Below, piece after piece: positions 9,476-21,052 of a stretch of 64,000 bases of DNA. Source of the stretch: Turritopsis dohrnii (taxonomy: Eukaryota > Cnidaria > Hydrozoa > Anthoathecata > Oceaniidae); the NCBI GenBank assembly GCA_027922465.2, contig BQMF02000766.1:1-64000 (forward strand). The letters are read 5' to 3'. Position numbers and translations under genes: made by a program. The first letter of the stretch is position 1. Each line of letters opens with the position of its first letter. The notes below the pieces were generated by a model. The model searched no databases, was not told the origin of the DNA, and saw only the letters and a list, made by a program, of their open reading frames with translations.

Positions 9476-9949
9476 GGAGTATTATTAGCTCATTTATGTT
9501 ATAAAGTTTAAACTGCTACAAACTTGCTTTTTACTACATTTTTATGAGATATTTAATTGTTTACATTTATGAGTAATTTGTGGTTATAATAATAGAAACT
9601 GTTTACACGTTGTTATTTGAGAATTTTGTTATGTAATCAAAATAACACGTTTCATAACTCGTATCGCGTTATGAAAACAAAGATGATAGTAGGGAAATTC
9701 CCGAAAATCATATGATTATGAGGGACATAATTTCTGTCCCAACATCCGCACTTTCCTATCTCTTAACCAATCGAAATATGACATATTTTCAGATGATTTA
9801 GGAGCTGAAATTGTTGCATCTGTCGTCTTTCTCTTCCTCAATCGAGTTCTTTGAGTAGTTCTCGACCCCGGAATCATTCATTTCAATATACGATCCATTC
9901 TGAAGCTCAAGGTCTCCTTTTTTTTAAAATGAATTGCTCCCTGCAAGGC
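9476..9949. other. unassigned interval right of the Polinton
   Basis: No coding signal seen. It contains a small inverted repeat (CATAAC...GTTATG near 9651-9672). If the Polinton has a right terminal repeat it should lie here or just before, but its partner is outside the window. Confidence 0.3.
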
Positions 9950-11085
9950 CGAAGCCACCAGTATGAGAAAAGGAAGAAGAGTTATTAAGACAGATGAGAG
10001 GGATGAGAAAAGGAAGAAGAGCTATAAAGACAGAGCAAGGTGGTGGTTAACCTTGGATTTAAAAGATTGTAGATCATACTCAGCAGGAAAACAACTATGA
10101 GGGAGAGAATTCCAGAGGCGAGCAGTCCGAGGGAAAAAGCTAGATGAATAAAAGTTCTTATGGCAAGTTGGGACCTGAACAGTCAAAGGATGAGAATTTG
10201 AAGAGAGGGGAGTGTTCCGAGAGAAAGTCTTAGGAGAAGGAGTAAAAGTTGATGCAAGTCATCCGAACAATGCCCATGAAAGTATTTATAGAAAAGAGAC
10301 AGGGAAGCAACGTTTCTCAGATGTGAGAGGGGGTGAAGATCAGCACAAAGATCAGGGCCAACTAAGTTAACTAAGGGCTTCTGAATATGATCGAGAAGAT
10401 GAAGACAATGAGCAGAGGCTCCAGCCCAAAGGTGGCAGCAGTACTCAAGACAAGGGCGAATAGTGGCCTTAAACATAAAGATAGATAGATTTAGCCGGAA
10501 GTAAGTGACGGACCCGAAAAAGTGAGCCAACCTTCATAGCAGCAGATTTAGCTATGGACTCGATGTAAGAATTCCATGTGAAACTCTTTGTGAAGGTTAA
10601 ACCTAAAAGACGAACCTGAGATGACTCTGCAAGCTCACTTCCATTCATAAGAACAGAAGGAATTACAGGGTCCCTGAAACGATTAATAGAGAGAAGCTTA
10701 GTTTTCGAAGCATTGAAGGAAACCAACCATTTCTGACCCCATTCAACTACTGTCCTAAGATCGTCCTCCAACTCAGCAGCCATTTCAACCTTATCAAACA
10801 AGTCCTTAGTCCTTTCAAGAGACGAGTAAAGAGTAGTGTCGTCAGCGTAGATAGCAAGTTTTCAGAGAATACAATCAGGAAGGTCGTTGATGAAAATGAG
10901 AAAGAGGGTTGGACCAAGGACAGAACCTTGAGGCACCCCTGAATTAATAGAGTAAGAAGAAGACGAATGACCATCGAGAACCACCTTAATACTCGTGCCA
11001 CTGAGGAAGGACTTAATAAGATTCAAGAGTGAACCAGAAATGCCATAAGACTTTGTAAAATTGGGTGCAAGAATCCAGTACACAG
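9950..11085 (-). pseudogene. 3' half of a Jockey/CR1-like LINE ORF2 (reverse transcriptase)
   Basis: The minus strand encodes the C-terminal half of a non-LTR reverse transcriptase in pieces. SGVPQGSVLGPTLFLIFIND is at about 10880-10935. YADDTTLYSS follows directly after a stop at 10861-10863, near 10815-10850. Then come the thumb/connection region (SQVRLLGLTF, near 10590), RPCLEYCCHLWAG (near 10440) and RNVASLSLFY (near 10300). Frames change several times. Homology stops abruptly at about 11060-11085, so the element is 5'-truncated, as LINEs usually are. The region around 9960-10060 has short purine-rich duplications (GATGAGAAAAGGAAGAAGAG) that look like part of the tail. Confidence 0.8.
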
Positions 11086-11161
11086 GGTGTTTGTAACAAG
11101 CTTTTTATTGATACCAGTAGCTCACGTTCAAACTAAAAATTACAAAGCTTACTATGTAATA

Positions 11162-13625
11162 TCTTATTATAATAATCCGCGATTGTGCATACCACTTTTA
11201 TTTTAGAGAGTGACATATTTGTTTTTTTTGCACGGTCAAAACCTTCTTATTTTTTCCCTTTTCGTCGTAAAACCACGCCAATGCGAGAACACTTTTTTTG
11301 ATTTTCCGCGATTAGTATATGCTCCTCCGTTTTGTTATTTTTGGTTTGCGCAGTGGAAATCAGCCGAAAAACGTCTTTGGAGGAGTGCGAGCAATGCAAT
11401 GTTAATCGTTCGAAATTTGTCAACGATCATTTCGTGAGCAAGAAACTTCGCGAAGAAGACGTGTGTCTTTTTGTATACGAATATTTTAATTTAAATTTGA
11501 TTGTTTTAGGCAGCAAATCGACGAAAGAACTGACGAAGAAACACAGGTTTGTATGCACGAAGGTATTGTTATTAGTATAAAACGTTTTATTATCGTGTTT
11601 ATTGCTAAACTTTTACTCTTATTAATAAAAGAACACGGGTTAGTTGTTTGTTTACAATGAAAAATCATATTTAGATAAAGAAGTGCAGTGAAGTTTTTAA
11701 AAGATAAGCTGCAGAAAGATCGAACGATTAATAAAAGAACAGGCAGCAGCATGTGTGTAAGTGATTAGTTAGCAGGTAGCACACATGCGTAGGTGAGTTT
11801 TTGAACAGATGTTTGTTGTTGATGTTGATTTTACGAATTTCTTTTTATAGTTATCAAATAGTTATGGGAGTGCAGCAGTACAGAAGTAGTGTAGATGAAG
11901 TTGACATTGGTGAAAATGGTTTTACTTTTTTTCGGTGGAAAATTGTTTGGAAAAGATATAAAGTAATATACGTAAGTACATGAGTCAAACGGATTTAATA
12001 AATACAGCGTTAAAAGAGAATAAAAACAGAGTTAAAACGATCAGATCATAAAGATGCAGGTCCTACACGAGCAGTTACTGATTTGTTTTGGTAACGAACT
12101 GTTTTCCTTATTTTATTTATTTCAAAATGGCTCCACAGTTATGAAGTTACGAAGAAAGCATTTTTATGTCTTTCACTGTATAAAAATGGTAGTGAAATTG
12201 CAGTAGAAAACAAATAGAAAGTGTATGTTTACAATAGGAAAGTATGCTGGAAAGTTAATCGAGTGTTATTAATTTGTTTACAGGTATGAAATATAGAAAG
12301 TAAAAGAGTTTAGAAGTGTTTGATAATGGCTACAGAACATGATCAATATTGTTGTTTACTATCATGATGATGTGAATTGGTATTGAAAGGTAAAGTTAAA
12401 ATAGTATCTATTTAGTTATAACACAGTTAGTATTAGTGGATAAATAAAGGATAAGAGGGATGTTTACTGTTGTGTTTTGAATTTTCCAGCGCAGAGGAGG
12501 AGTTTTGAACTGGAAATAAAAAATGGCTCCACGAATGTTTTCATATGTTAAAAATTTTTCAGCTATACTAATTCTGTCATTACGTTTGTGTTTTTAATTA
12601 ATATTTTTAAGGTTAATATATTTTCAAAGTTTCTTTTACTTTGTTTTGTTTTTCTTTAGATTTCCTCATAGCATGATTAGGTTTTTTGTATATGTTTTTT
12701 GAATGTTTTCGTCTGTTAAGTAGAAATGAAGCACATGATGGGTTATAATGTTGAGAGGGTTACTTAAGAGAAGAATGGATTATGTAATTTATATGGCTGT
12801 GCAATGAAACTATCCTACAAAAAATAAGCGTTGTTGGCTGTATTTTTCTTAAGTTTATATTTTATCGCGTTTATTCATATTTTGTGTTATGGTAATCGTT
12901 TACGTACTATGCCTAGGTATATAACTTTGGCTGTATGATTTTATTTGTGACTTTTTATCTTCTGTGTAAATTTTTGTTCTTAGTTATTGCTTTTAGGATA
13001 AATGCGTACTTGAATTTCCTTTGTTTTTTTTGTTTTGTTTTGTTTTTATTTTATTTTCGGTATTACAATTGAAAAATTATTCTTTTAGGCAATAATAAAA
13101 AAAGCACAAAGAAATGAAACTCATGGTTTTAATCATGATGTTGATGGTTTTGGGAAGAACTAAATATATCATTTCAAAAATTCATTAATGGTTGCAGTCC
13201 AGTAGTAACTTTTGAACAAAAGAAAAAGTTGGAAGGTATCATTTTTGTAATATTATTCAATGTTTGGTTTTGTATGTCTGGGTAAACGGTTCTGAGTTAT
13301 ATATTGCGTTTTTTTACATTAAAGTTACTTCTCTTCTGCGTATGAATATATATTCTTAGCCATGTTGCTATTTGTTTCTGTTTTAAATTTTCTGAATGTA
13401 AGAAATGAATTAAAAAATTAATGCCTGAAAAGAAACTTTTGCAAGAGTTAAATTCTGCGACACAACGCATACTGAACAAGGGTGGCAAGCGATGCCACCT
13501 GGGATGTTTTTGAGTTGCGATTCTATGATTTATTTTTTCGTCACGGGGTACGTCCACGGGAATGGTGGTTTGACCTAATGTTTTCGAAGTTAAGTTCGGT
13601 AAAAAGTTTTTACCCGGGATACTAG
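11162..13625 (+). mobile_element. Helitron-type element, copy 1 (non-autonomous)
   Basis: It begins TCTTATTATAATAATCCGCG directly after an A and ends GGGATACTAG directly before a T, the A|T insertion and TC...CTRR ends of Helitrons. A palindromic hairpin GTAAAAAGTTTTTAC lies at 13599-13613, 12 bases from the 3' end. Length is 2464 bases. No Rep/helicase coding sequence is visible, so it is non-autonomous. A second copy with the same ends lies at 34151-36789. An 82-codon open frame (11332-11577) is shared with that copy and could be captured host sequence. Confidence 0.85.
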
Positions 13626-14326
13626 TCAATATATAATAGGGTATAAATAATAAACCCATTAGTAATGTATACAATAACTAAACAAAATAATTTAATAAAT
13701 ATTTAAATACTGACCAGTTTGCCCTATGCTGGATTCTGCAGTTGCATCACTTATGTGTCCACGTAAAAACACAAGATGCCATAGATATTTGATGAAGATC
13801 AAACAAAAGGTGACATTGACTAAGTAAACCTAAGTAACACTTAACAAGTGAGTGTCTTCTTTAGAGGTTCATAGCCAAGTGAGTACATTGAAGTGATGCA
13901 AATGTTTATATCAATTAAATACAAAATTAAGGACCAGATATTAAATACTGACCTAATTTATATGTATAAATATATATAATAAGTCTGTGTATTTTACAAT
14001 GGTTCAAAGTTCAAATTATATAAACTCATGGTCTGCAAATTGAATTACATTCTAATAGTCATCAGTTCTAATCACAATAATTGGGTGTGTCATATAACTA
14101 TAAACAATAAGTGTAGCTATGACAACATACAATAGAACAATACATATATAGATATAATTGGCACCTGAGCTACACAGAACTAAATAAGCCCAAGAGAGCC
14201 TGTCTGAATGAATAGGGACAATTGAGTCAAACAAAGACAACAATAAGTGCGAATTTTGCAATACAATTGTTGTAGCAGACCACAACACAGCCAAAATGCC
14301 AAACCTTGTCAAATGCCTTGGAGATG
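13626..14326. other. unassigned interval
   Basis: AT-rich sequence without recognised coding or repeat structure; the last 280 bases follow the decayed OTU fragment and may belong to the same element. Confidence 0.3.
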
Positions 14327-15224
14327 TCAATCTTCATCTAAAACCACGTAGTGGATTCCAGTTTCTTCATCAACATGGTCAAGGGTAACACATCCTCTTG
14401 TCAAAATCTCAGGGTGAACATGCACCATAGCATGTGGTCCTAATGTGGAAACAACTCTAAACATTATTCCGTATACATTTGCAATAGCCCGCAAGGTAAT
14501 TTCATCCCCATATGCACCGTCATTTGACATATCTTCAAGATAAGTTGGCCATGGAGCTGCAGCGTATAACTCTAAAGGAGTCCCGTCTGGGCTTACATCG
14601 TTGTGGCCAAGGTACTCTATAACTTCACTTTTCACTTCCCTAGCGTTTTTTTTTTATACCAAAACATTGCAGTGCGAATGCCACTGCGCTGAATTGGCAA
14701 TTTCCATCGCCCAGTGGATCAAAGGATATACTATAGCCTTGACTTTTGAAGCGTTCTCCATCTTCCGTCCGGTGCCGAACTCCATCGAACCTACCACCTT
14801 TTTTCCTCAATCACACAAACACTTTATTGCCAGGGTTATAGGTTATGTAGCAGTGTTTCGGAGCATGAGCCTCTACCATTCTTTCGCCAATCCTTTTGGA
14901 TACAGCTCTTACCTTTTCACACACTTTCATATTTTGTTCATGATGATTTTTATAGTCAATTTCCCTGGGTGGTTCGTAATTCTCGTCAAATATCGTATCA
15001 TTACAGGTATTTAATGGTTCTTTTATAAGTTCATTTGATTTTCTACCAAAGTATACTTCGAAGGGGCTTTTCCAGCCAAGGGCTTCTCGTTTCTCATTAT
15101 TGAGACATTTCATATACTCTGGGAGGTTCTTTACCCAATTCACACCATGTCTCTTTTGGGTTAAAAGATCGAAATTAATTTTTAGAGCAGATTCGTTACT
15201 ACTGGATATTAACCAACTTTTCAC
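14327..15224 (-). pseudogene. Ginger-type element: integrase C-terminal region plus OTU protease domain
   Basis: Reading the minus strand, the first part is the C-terminal region of a retroviral-type integrase of the KRBA2/Ginger kind (GVNWVKNLPEYMKCLNNEKR, then SPFEVYFGRKSNE). After an in-frame TGA at about 14807 the same frame gives an OTU cysteine protease start with the catalytic Asp-Cys loop DPLGDGNCQFSAVAFAL. The frame is lost in an A-run near 14645. The rest of the OTU domain resumes in another frame and ends with the catalytic His region GIHYVVLDED. Ginger1 DNA transposons are known to pair such an integrase with an OTU domain. The missing N-terminal half appears to be at 21809-22370. 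Confidence 0.7.
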
Positions 15225-15740
15225 AAAGTCTTACAAGCGCGCTTCTTTACTGGACTGACCTCGTGCACGATGAACCTGGTAGGCCCAGTCATGTGTTACA
15301 CTTTTCGCACGTGGGAATTGCACTCTGGGAAAGAAATCAGCCATTCAAGTTCAAATTCAAATTCAAATTTCCAGACCTTATGCTGACCAAATAAAGTTTA
15401 CCTTCAACTTTATCATTTTATAATTACTTCATTAACAAACACATAAATTGCATTTTTCTTTCTATTTTCAAAACTTTAATAAATAAACTTTGAACAAATA
15501 TACTTATAGATTTTAAGGTAAAGGTAAGTCTTTAATTTATCAAATTATCAAACTTTTAATAAGCGCGGTTCTTCAACGTGCCTATCAACGATTATAAACT
15601 AGCAAGTGAAATGGCCGTAAGTACCGATTTTTCGGTCATGTCCTTGTTTATTTATATTTGTGGCTGAGTAAACTTTTACTTACTTTTAAATATTAAAGAG
15701 ACGAACGGAAGATAGAACGAACGGTGCGAGGAGAACCATA
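15225..15740. other. upstream flank of the five-exon gene
   Basis: Contains a triple TTCAAA run (15345-15369) and otherwise no repeat I recognise. The promoter of the downstream gene should lie here. TATTTATATT near 15648 is a weak TATA candidate about 90 bases before the ATG. Confidence 0.3.
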
Positions 15741-17645
15741 ATGAAAACCATGATGAGGAGGGCACACGATCATCCTACAAGTACATTCCTTTTCATCGAA
15801 AAATCAAAAAGTGAAACAATCTACAGTACCAATAACACCTCTTTGTTGTTGGATAATAAGATTGGTCCTGTTACAATTTGTGGAAAATCATTCATTAACC
15901 CACCAACCACGAAAAACATCATACATCAGGTGAAAGGAATCCAGTCAAAATCGTGAGTGTTTTTAGATATTATTAGAAATTATTAGAGACATTAAGACTT
16001 AAGTTGGGACTGCTTAATAACCTCAAGCTAGAGACTGCATTGGTCTTGTGTTTGATAACCGGAAAAAGGTGGTTGCAAACATCTCATGACAAGATAGCGG
16101 TGGAGATTAAAAGGATTCTCGGCATATGTTTTGGGGTGCAACCACCTGTAGTCTGATTTAATAACCTCCGGTTGAGACTGCTGAATAAGCTAATTGCATC
16201 ATGACTTAATAACCTCTAAGGCTGTGTTTTTTACTAATTTCAGGGTACAAGAATTGTCAGATTTGCATATCATGAATGTTACTGGTACGGTCAGCACCAA
16301 CCGTAACAGTACTGAAGAAGGGGAAAGTGACAACTCCAAGAGGATAACATGCAGTATTGACAAAACATCGTTGGTCCCATTGAGTACTGAAGCTAAGACT
16401 AATTTCCTAATAGATGCATTTCCTCAAAAATACGACCCTGACAACTGGATAGATTCATTAATCCCTGAACCATTTTCAATTAGTGTTGCGATAATTTCCA
16501 AATTAAAGAAGATAACCATTGATCCATTTGTGGCTCACATTGATCCTTTCACAGACATAATGCAAAAAATTTTGGATGGCAATAGTCCATGGAAGTCTGC
16601 ACGTCTCAACGTTTTCAATCAACGCCATCTACATTTTGATGGAGATGGAAAGGTGTTAACAATTTCAAGAATTAAAAAAAATATTCTTTTTTCTTCAAAC
16701 CCCTTGGATCATCTACTAGATGATTGGCATTGTATAATAGTCAGAACACTCCAACGGCGGTTCGAAAAGTACCTGAAAAATGAAACTCCAACGTTATTTA
16801 TTCATGTAATTGAGCCACTATTCTTGAGACATTTCATAATGTCAAAATTTTCCATCAACCACGACCAAACTGAATATGTTATTCACCGAATGATAGAGTA
16901 AGGTTTTTTGAGATTTTTCGGGGGATTGGCGGGGGGGGGGGGGGGGGGGGGGGGGGGTTGCATCATTTGTTTTCCAGATCTCTTGCTAATTTATGTTTTT
17001 CGTCAAAGTAAAGTTAGGTCTTTAAACCTTTAGAGGAGAAGATGAAAAAGATGCAATTGCAGAAGAAGGAAATGTGAACAGGTAATGATGAATCCTTTTA
17101 TTAAGGAGCTTTTAAGTACAATTCGAGGTATGTGATGAAAGTGTTTTTGAAGACGCAAACCAAAAGAGGTAATCATGAATTATTTTATGAAGGAGCTTTT
17201 CGCCATAAGTTTATTTTAACCTGAAGATGTAAGTTTCTTGCTAATTTATGTTTTTCGTCAAAGTAAAGTTAGGTCTTTAAACCTTTAGAGGAGAAGAGGA
17301 ATGTTTGACACGAAGAAGGTAATTAAAATTATTGATTATTGATTATTAATTATTGATTTTAATCAAAATGACCGAAATTTACGTAAGGTAGGGTTTGGTA
17401 GGGTTTTTAAAAATTTTTTTGGGGGTTCCATCATTTGTTTTCCTGAGTTAACTGTTAACTAATGCATATTCAATTAGGTACATCCTAGGTTTGCTAGTAT
17501 TATGTATTATAGGGTTGAAAAACGATTGCATCACTTGCTAGATGAAGTATGCTTCATCAACAGCAACGATGAAGTAACATCACGCTGTAGAAAACGACAA
17601 CGACCAATTACAAGATCGCAAACAAGCAAAGACTCCGAAAAATAA
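15741..17645 (+). CDS. intact five-exon gene, product of unknown function (358 residues)
   Basis: Proposed exons are 15741-15952, 16244-16897, 17034-17081, 17289-17318 and 17513-17645. Donors are GTGAGT, GTAAGG, GTAATG and GTAATT. Acceptors are ATTTCAG, CCTTTAG (twice) and ATTATAG. Every junction is phase 2 and the joined frame stays open to a TAA at 17643-17645, with 358 codons. Exon 2 carries most of the protein. Exons 3 and 4 add Glu-rich segments, and exon 5 ends in a basic tail (RCRKRQRPITRSQ) that could be a nuclear signal. No signal peptide or membrane segment. I recognise no domain. It lies within the segment that splits the Ginger element, so it could be host or transposon cargo. Confidence 0.65.
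16931..16957 (+). repeat. G27 homopolymer in intron 2
   Basis: A run of 27 G within intron 2 of the five-exon gene. It could form quadruplex structure and is prone to length error in sequencing. Confidence 0.9.
16981..17330 (+). repeat. tandem duplication carrying micro-exons 3 and 4
   Basis: About 60 bases starting TCTTGCTAATTTATG at 16981 recur at about 17232. Each copy ends in the same CCTTTAG acceptor followed by AGGAGAAGA. A partial unit (GTAATCATGAATTATTTTAT at 17169) resembles the donor side. The duplication therefore copied an intron end plus exon start and produced exons of 48 and 30 bases, both multiples of three. Confidence 0.75.
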
Positions 17646-17689
17646 TTTAAAATCAAAATCGCCATGTTCTTTCATTTCCCCCTTCCTCT

Positions 17690-18500
17690 TCTTCTTCTGT
17701 GTTCTGGGTTATTAAACAGGAAGGTACTTATGGTTATTAAGAGTGTCAGTTATCACGGTTATTAACCAGTGAACTGTTATTAAAATACGAATTGAACGGT
17801 TATGAAGGAGAGTCTGTATTTCAGCTATTAAGTATTTCTTTTAATAACCGTAAGTACCTTTCCTGTTGAATAACCCCAGGGGTTGTACACATGAAAATTC
17901 ACGACAGTTATTTTCTGCTGGTCACGTACTGTCCCCAAAAATTTTGTAACTGTTATTAAGAGGCCACAGAGTCAACGGTTATTAATAGTTATTAAGGTTA
18001 TCAAGTTATTAAGCAATTTAACTTTAACCGGCTCTGTGGCCTCTTAATAACAGTTGCAAAATTTTTGGGGACAGTACGTGACCAGATGAAATTAACGGTA
18101 GAACATCCACCGGTTATCAGCCACTCTTAATAACCGCTCTTAAAAACCGTAAGATTATTAAGCCCCAAGACATCCAACGGTTATTAAGTAATTTAACTTT
18201 AAATTCTTAATAGGGACGGTTATTAACCACTCTTAATAACCGCCACTGTTAATAACCGTAAGTACCTATTGAATAACCGTCGTAACTTTCGTGCTCAATA
18301 ACTTGCTCTCAACAACTTACTGTCATTAAGATCGAATAGAGCCGGTTATTAAGCGCAGGACATCCATCGGTTATCAGTCACTCTTAATAACAGTAAGTAC
18401 CACATGAAAGAATTTAAAGTTAAGTTGCTTACTTACGGCTATTAAGAGTGGCGGTTATTAAGAGCGGTAAGATTATTAAGATTATCGACCATATGATCTA
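17690..18500. repeat. dense GTTATTAA / TTAATAAC repeat cluster
   Basis: About twenty copies of the octamer GTTATTAA or its complement occur in about 800 bases, in both orientations, often extended to GGTTATTAAGAGTGG or CTTAATAACCGTAAG. No coding. Further copies lie in intron 1 of the five-exon gene (TTAATAACCTC near 16016, 16160 and 16207) and at 21605-21690. Confidence 0.8.
17918..18085. repeat. long inverted repeat (hairpin) inside the cluster
   Basis: Arms of about 54 bases (17918-17971 and 18032-18085), beginning CTGGTCACGTACTGTCCCC, pair almost perfectly around a 60-base loop. One arm recurs alone at 21691-21738. It has the look of a foldback MITE. Confidence 0.8.
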
Positions 18501-18682
18501 AGATCGCTTGATTTTTCTCACCCAATACTTATGTTTTCGTTTTCTTTGTTTCTTGCTTTTAGTCTTTTTTTCGAAAGTATAAATATAACAGTATATCTTC
18601 AAGATCTTCTAATTCACTTTCCTCACTCATCGTGAACTTTTTTAAGAAGAAAGCATGTGCGGAAAAGCGATTTTTATATAGT

Positions 18683-18765
18683 GTCTCCACTAGGCGAAAA
18701 AGTGCGATTAGAATATGTTCAATAAGATTAGCGCACTTTTTCGCACTTATGCGCCTAGTGGAGAC
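18683..18765. repeat. foldback MITE-like hairpin
   Basis: GTCTCCACTAGGCG at 18683 pairs with its complement ending at 18765, and an AAAAAGTGCG extension pairs as well. The 83-base unit has no coding content. Confidence 0.7.
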
Positions 18766-18778
18766 CAAGCTTTATAGA

Positions 18779-18900
18779 ATTAATAGAATTATAGCGGACG
18801 GTTTCTATTTGAAGTAACTTTTGAAACAGCTGTTCTTTCTTTAATCTTTAACTGAATGAGAACCAGGTAATCAGTGCATTAATATACTTACATGTGTTAC
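18779..18900 (+). repeat. dispersed repeat shared with 33697-33830
   Basis: GAATTATAGCGGACGGTTTC at 18787 matches GAATTATAGTAGACGGTTTC near 33702. Similarity continues through CTGAATGAGAACAAG-like sequence. Family unknown. Confidence 0.6.
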
Positions 18901-19784
18901 CTGCGAATGTATTTATGAACAAGGTGCGTTCTTTTGTTTTAATTGAGTTTAATGACGTCAATGTTTTTCTCTCAAGTGAATGGTTATACACAATGTATTA
19001 TAACTGGTTTTAATAACGAATTACAGCCACCAGTTATTACTGACATTATGTATTATGGATTAAACCGTATTCCAGGATTTAAATTCTAACGTACTAACTT
19101 ATTCAGTACAATTTATAGCGTAATTATTTATGACGTGGTCCTTGGACGACTATTTTCCATTGATTCCAGACCAACTAGGAACTCTTCTTGGACAGCGGAA
19201 GGCTAAAGTGTTTTGAGCGAGTTGAGTAACTGAAAATGCTTTTTGTAAACAAAATTTAAAAATCATTTTCATCTTTTTTTATGTAAAAACGTTTAAACGT
19301 TTTTTCGAAAACCAAAAAAAAAACGTTTTTTACGAAAACGAAGAAACGTTTAAGAAAACGTTTACAACGTTGCGCACATCGCAAGAAAAACTTTTTTCGT
19401 TACTGAAAAAAACGTTTTTAAACAAAGTGTAAAACGTTTAAAACGTTTTATCATTTGTTATCAAAATCCTCTGGAACGTCACATTTATACATTAGATTTT
19501 ACATAATTACCGTGAAGTAATTAATGCGCTTGATGAATGATTCTCCGCTGTGATTGGTTAATAGAAAGAAAATTATTATAATTATGCGATATTTGCGAAT
19601 TAATTAGTTTTAGTGAAGCGATAATGATGCGATATGTGATGCGATAATTTTGCATTAATTTAATGCAAGATAGCGATAAATCCTTAGTGATGATTTTCCC
19701 TGAAATCGTCACATATTTGTGGTTGGTGAAATCTACCAATTCTTTTGCTTCACAATATTTTGTTATTTAATGTAAGACATGATG
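18901..19784. other. non-coding interval with AACGTTT cluster
   Basis: Between about 19285 and 19450 the palindromic hexamer AACGTT and the form AAACGTTT recur about a dozen times, separated by A- or T-runs. The remainder shows nothing recognisable. Confidence 0.5.
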
Positions 19785-19915
19785 AAGGATGAAAGTCTCA
19801 ATGGATATTCGGGAGTCGTGAGCTCCTCTGCTACCCCGAAATTACTTTTTCTTCATCTTCATTGCTAAAGGTTATGAATGTCTCAATGGATATTCAGGAG
19901 TCGTGAGCTCAGGAA
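19785..19915 (+). repeat. direct repeat, about 80 bases apart
   Basis: TCTCAATGGATATTCGGGAG (about 19796) recurs as TCTCAATGGATATTCAGGAG (about 19878), both followed by TCGTGAGCTC. A short tandem duplication without coding content. Confidence 0.7.
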
Positions 19916-20385
19916 AACAAAAGATTCGAGAAGACATTTTAGGAGTGATTTCAAATCCAGAAGATAAAGAGGAGGTACAATGGTACCAATGAAATTTTAA
20001 ATAAAGGATAAAGGATTGGAATTGGAGGAGATACAATGACAGACGTCATTATCTTTAGGCATAAGAATAAACTCATTAACTACAACTTAAAAATTTTTGT
20101 TGTAATGGCGCTCGTAGCAGTATATTAAATATTTTATTTTTTATTATATTATATTTTATATTTGTGTTCTTTTCCTGGTATCATACAGTACCACATGATA
20201 GAAATCACCCAAAGAAGTGAACTTTTTTGGTCAGTGAAATTATGACTTAAATCCATTCCTTAGAGAAAAACAATATCTACTAGAACATCATCTGTCAAAA
20301 ACAACAACAAAAAAAAATCTCATCTGCTGTGTCAAGGAAGCCAGCACTTGTTTCAAGTAAGGGGTTGCATTCTTTATCATTCCAA

Positions 20386-21052
20386 CTGTGTGGTGTTCCT
20401 TAATCATTTACAATCACCACTTTGTACGTCGTCAGCATTATCATCAGCACAGCCGGAATCAATTTCCAGTCATAACCAGTAGCTGCAGGATCATAATTCT
20501 TCTCGGAAATTCTTGTACAAGTGTATTTCCTTCGCGTATTTATCTAAAATGAGAGAAATGCCTTCTTTATTTTTGTATCATTGGTGAACACTAGAAATTT
20601 CTCAAGATAATACTTAAATAATTCTGTCATTTAATTATTTTTTTTATAAGTAAAAACATACCGTATTCTCTCTTGTTTCTCAGGAAGTGAATGGCTGAAA
20701 TATACTAAAGAAATTATCTTCTAATCTGTGAAAAATATCATGAATGAAGCAGCTGCACTCGCAATCTGCTTGTGTTTCTTCCCAGCAACAAGACTGTGTG
20801 GTGTTCCTTAATCATTTGCAATCACCATTTTGTACGTCGTCAGCATTATCATCAGCACAGCCGGAATCCAATTTCCAGTCATAACCAGTAGCTGCAGGAT
20901 CATAATTCTTCTCAGAAATTCTTGTACAAGTATATTCCTTTTAATGTTTCTTTCGCATATTTATCTAAAATGAGAGAAATGCCTTCTTTATTCGTATCAT
21001 TGGTGAACACTAGAAATTTCTCAAGATAATAATTAAATAACTCTGCCGTTTA
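20386..21052 (+). repeat. two direct copies of a 240-base unit
   Basis: Copy A at 20386-20633 and copy B at 20793-21052 share GTGTGGTGTTCCTTAATCAT at the start and AATTTCTCAAGATAATA near the end, with small indels. About 160 bases lie between them. No open frame spans either copy. Confidence 0.8.

Noticed and set aside
9476..9760. Right terminal repeat of the Polinton
   Set aside because: The partner repeat would lie outside the window, so no inverted match can be tested.
13297..13674. Minus-strand open frame shared by both Helitrons (about 36460-36720 in copy 2)
   Set aside because: Shared only because the DNA is shared; the frame crosses the hairpin and 3' end and its length differs between copies.
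16931..16957. G27 run as a functional quadruplex
   Set aside because: A homopolymer of this length is as likely to be slippage or assembly noise; listed only as a repeat.
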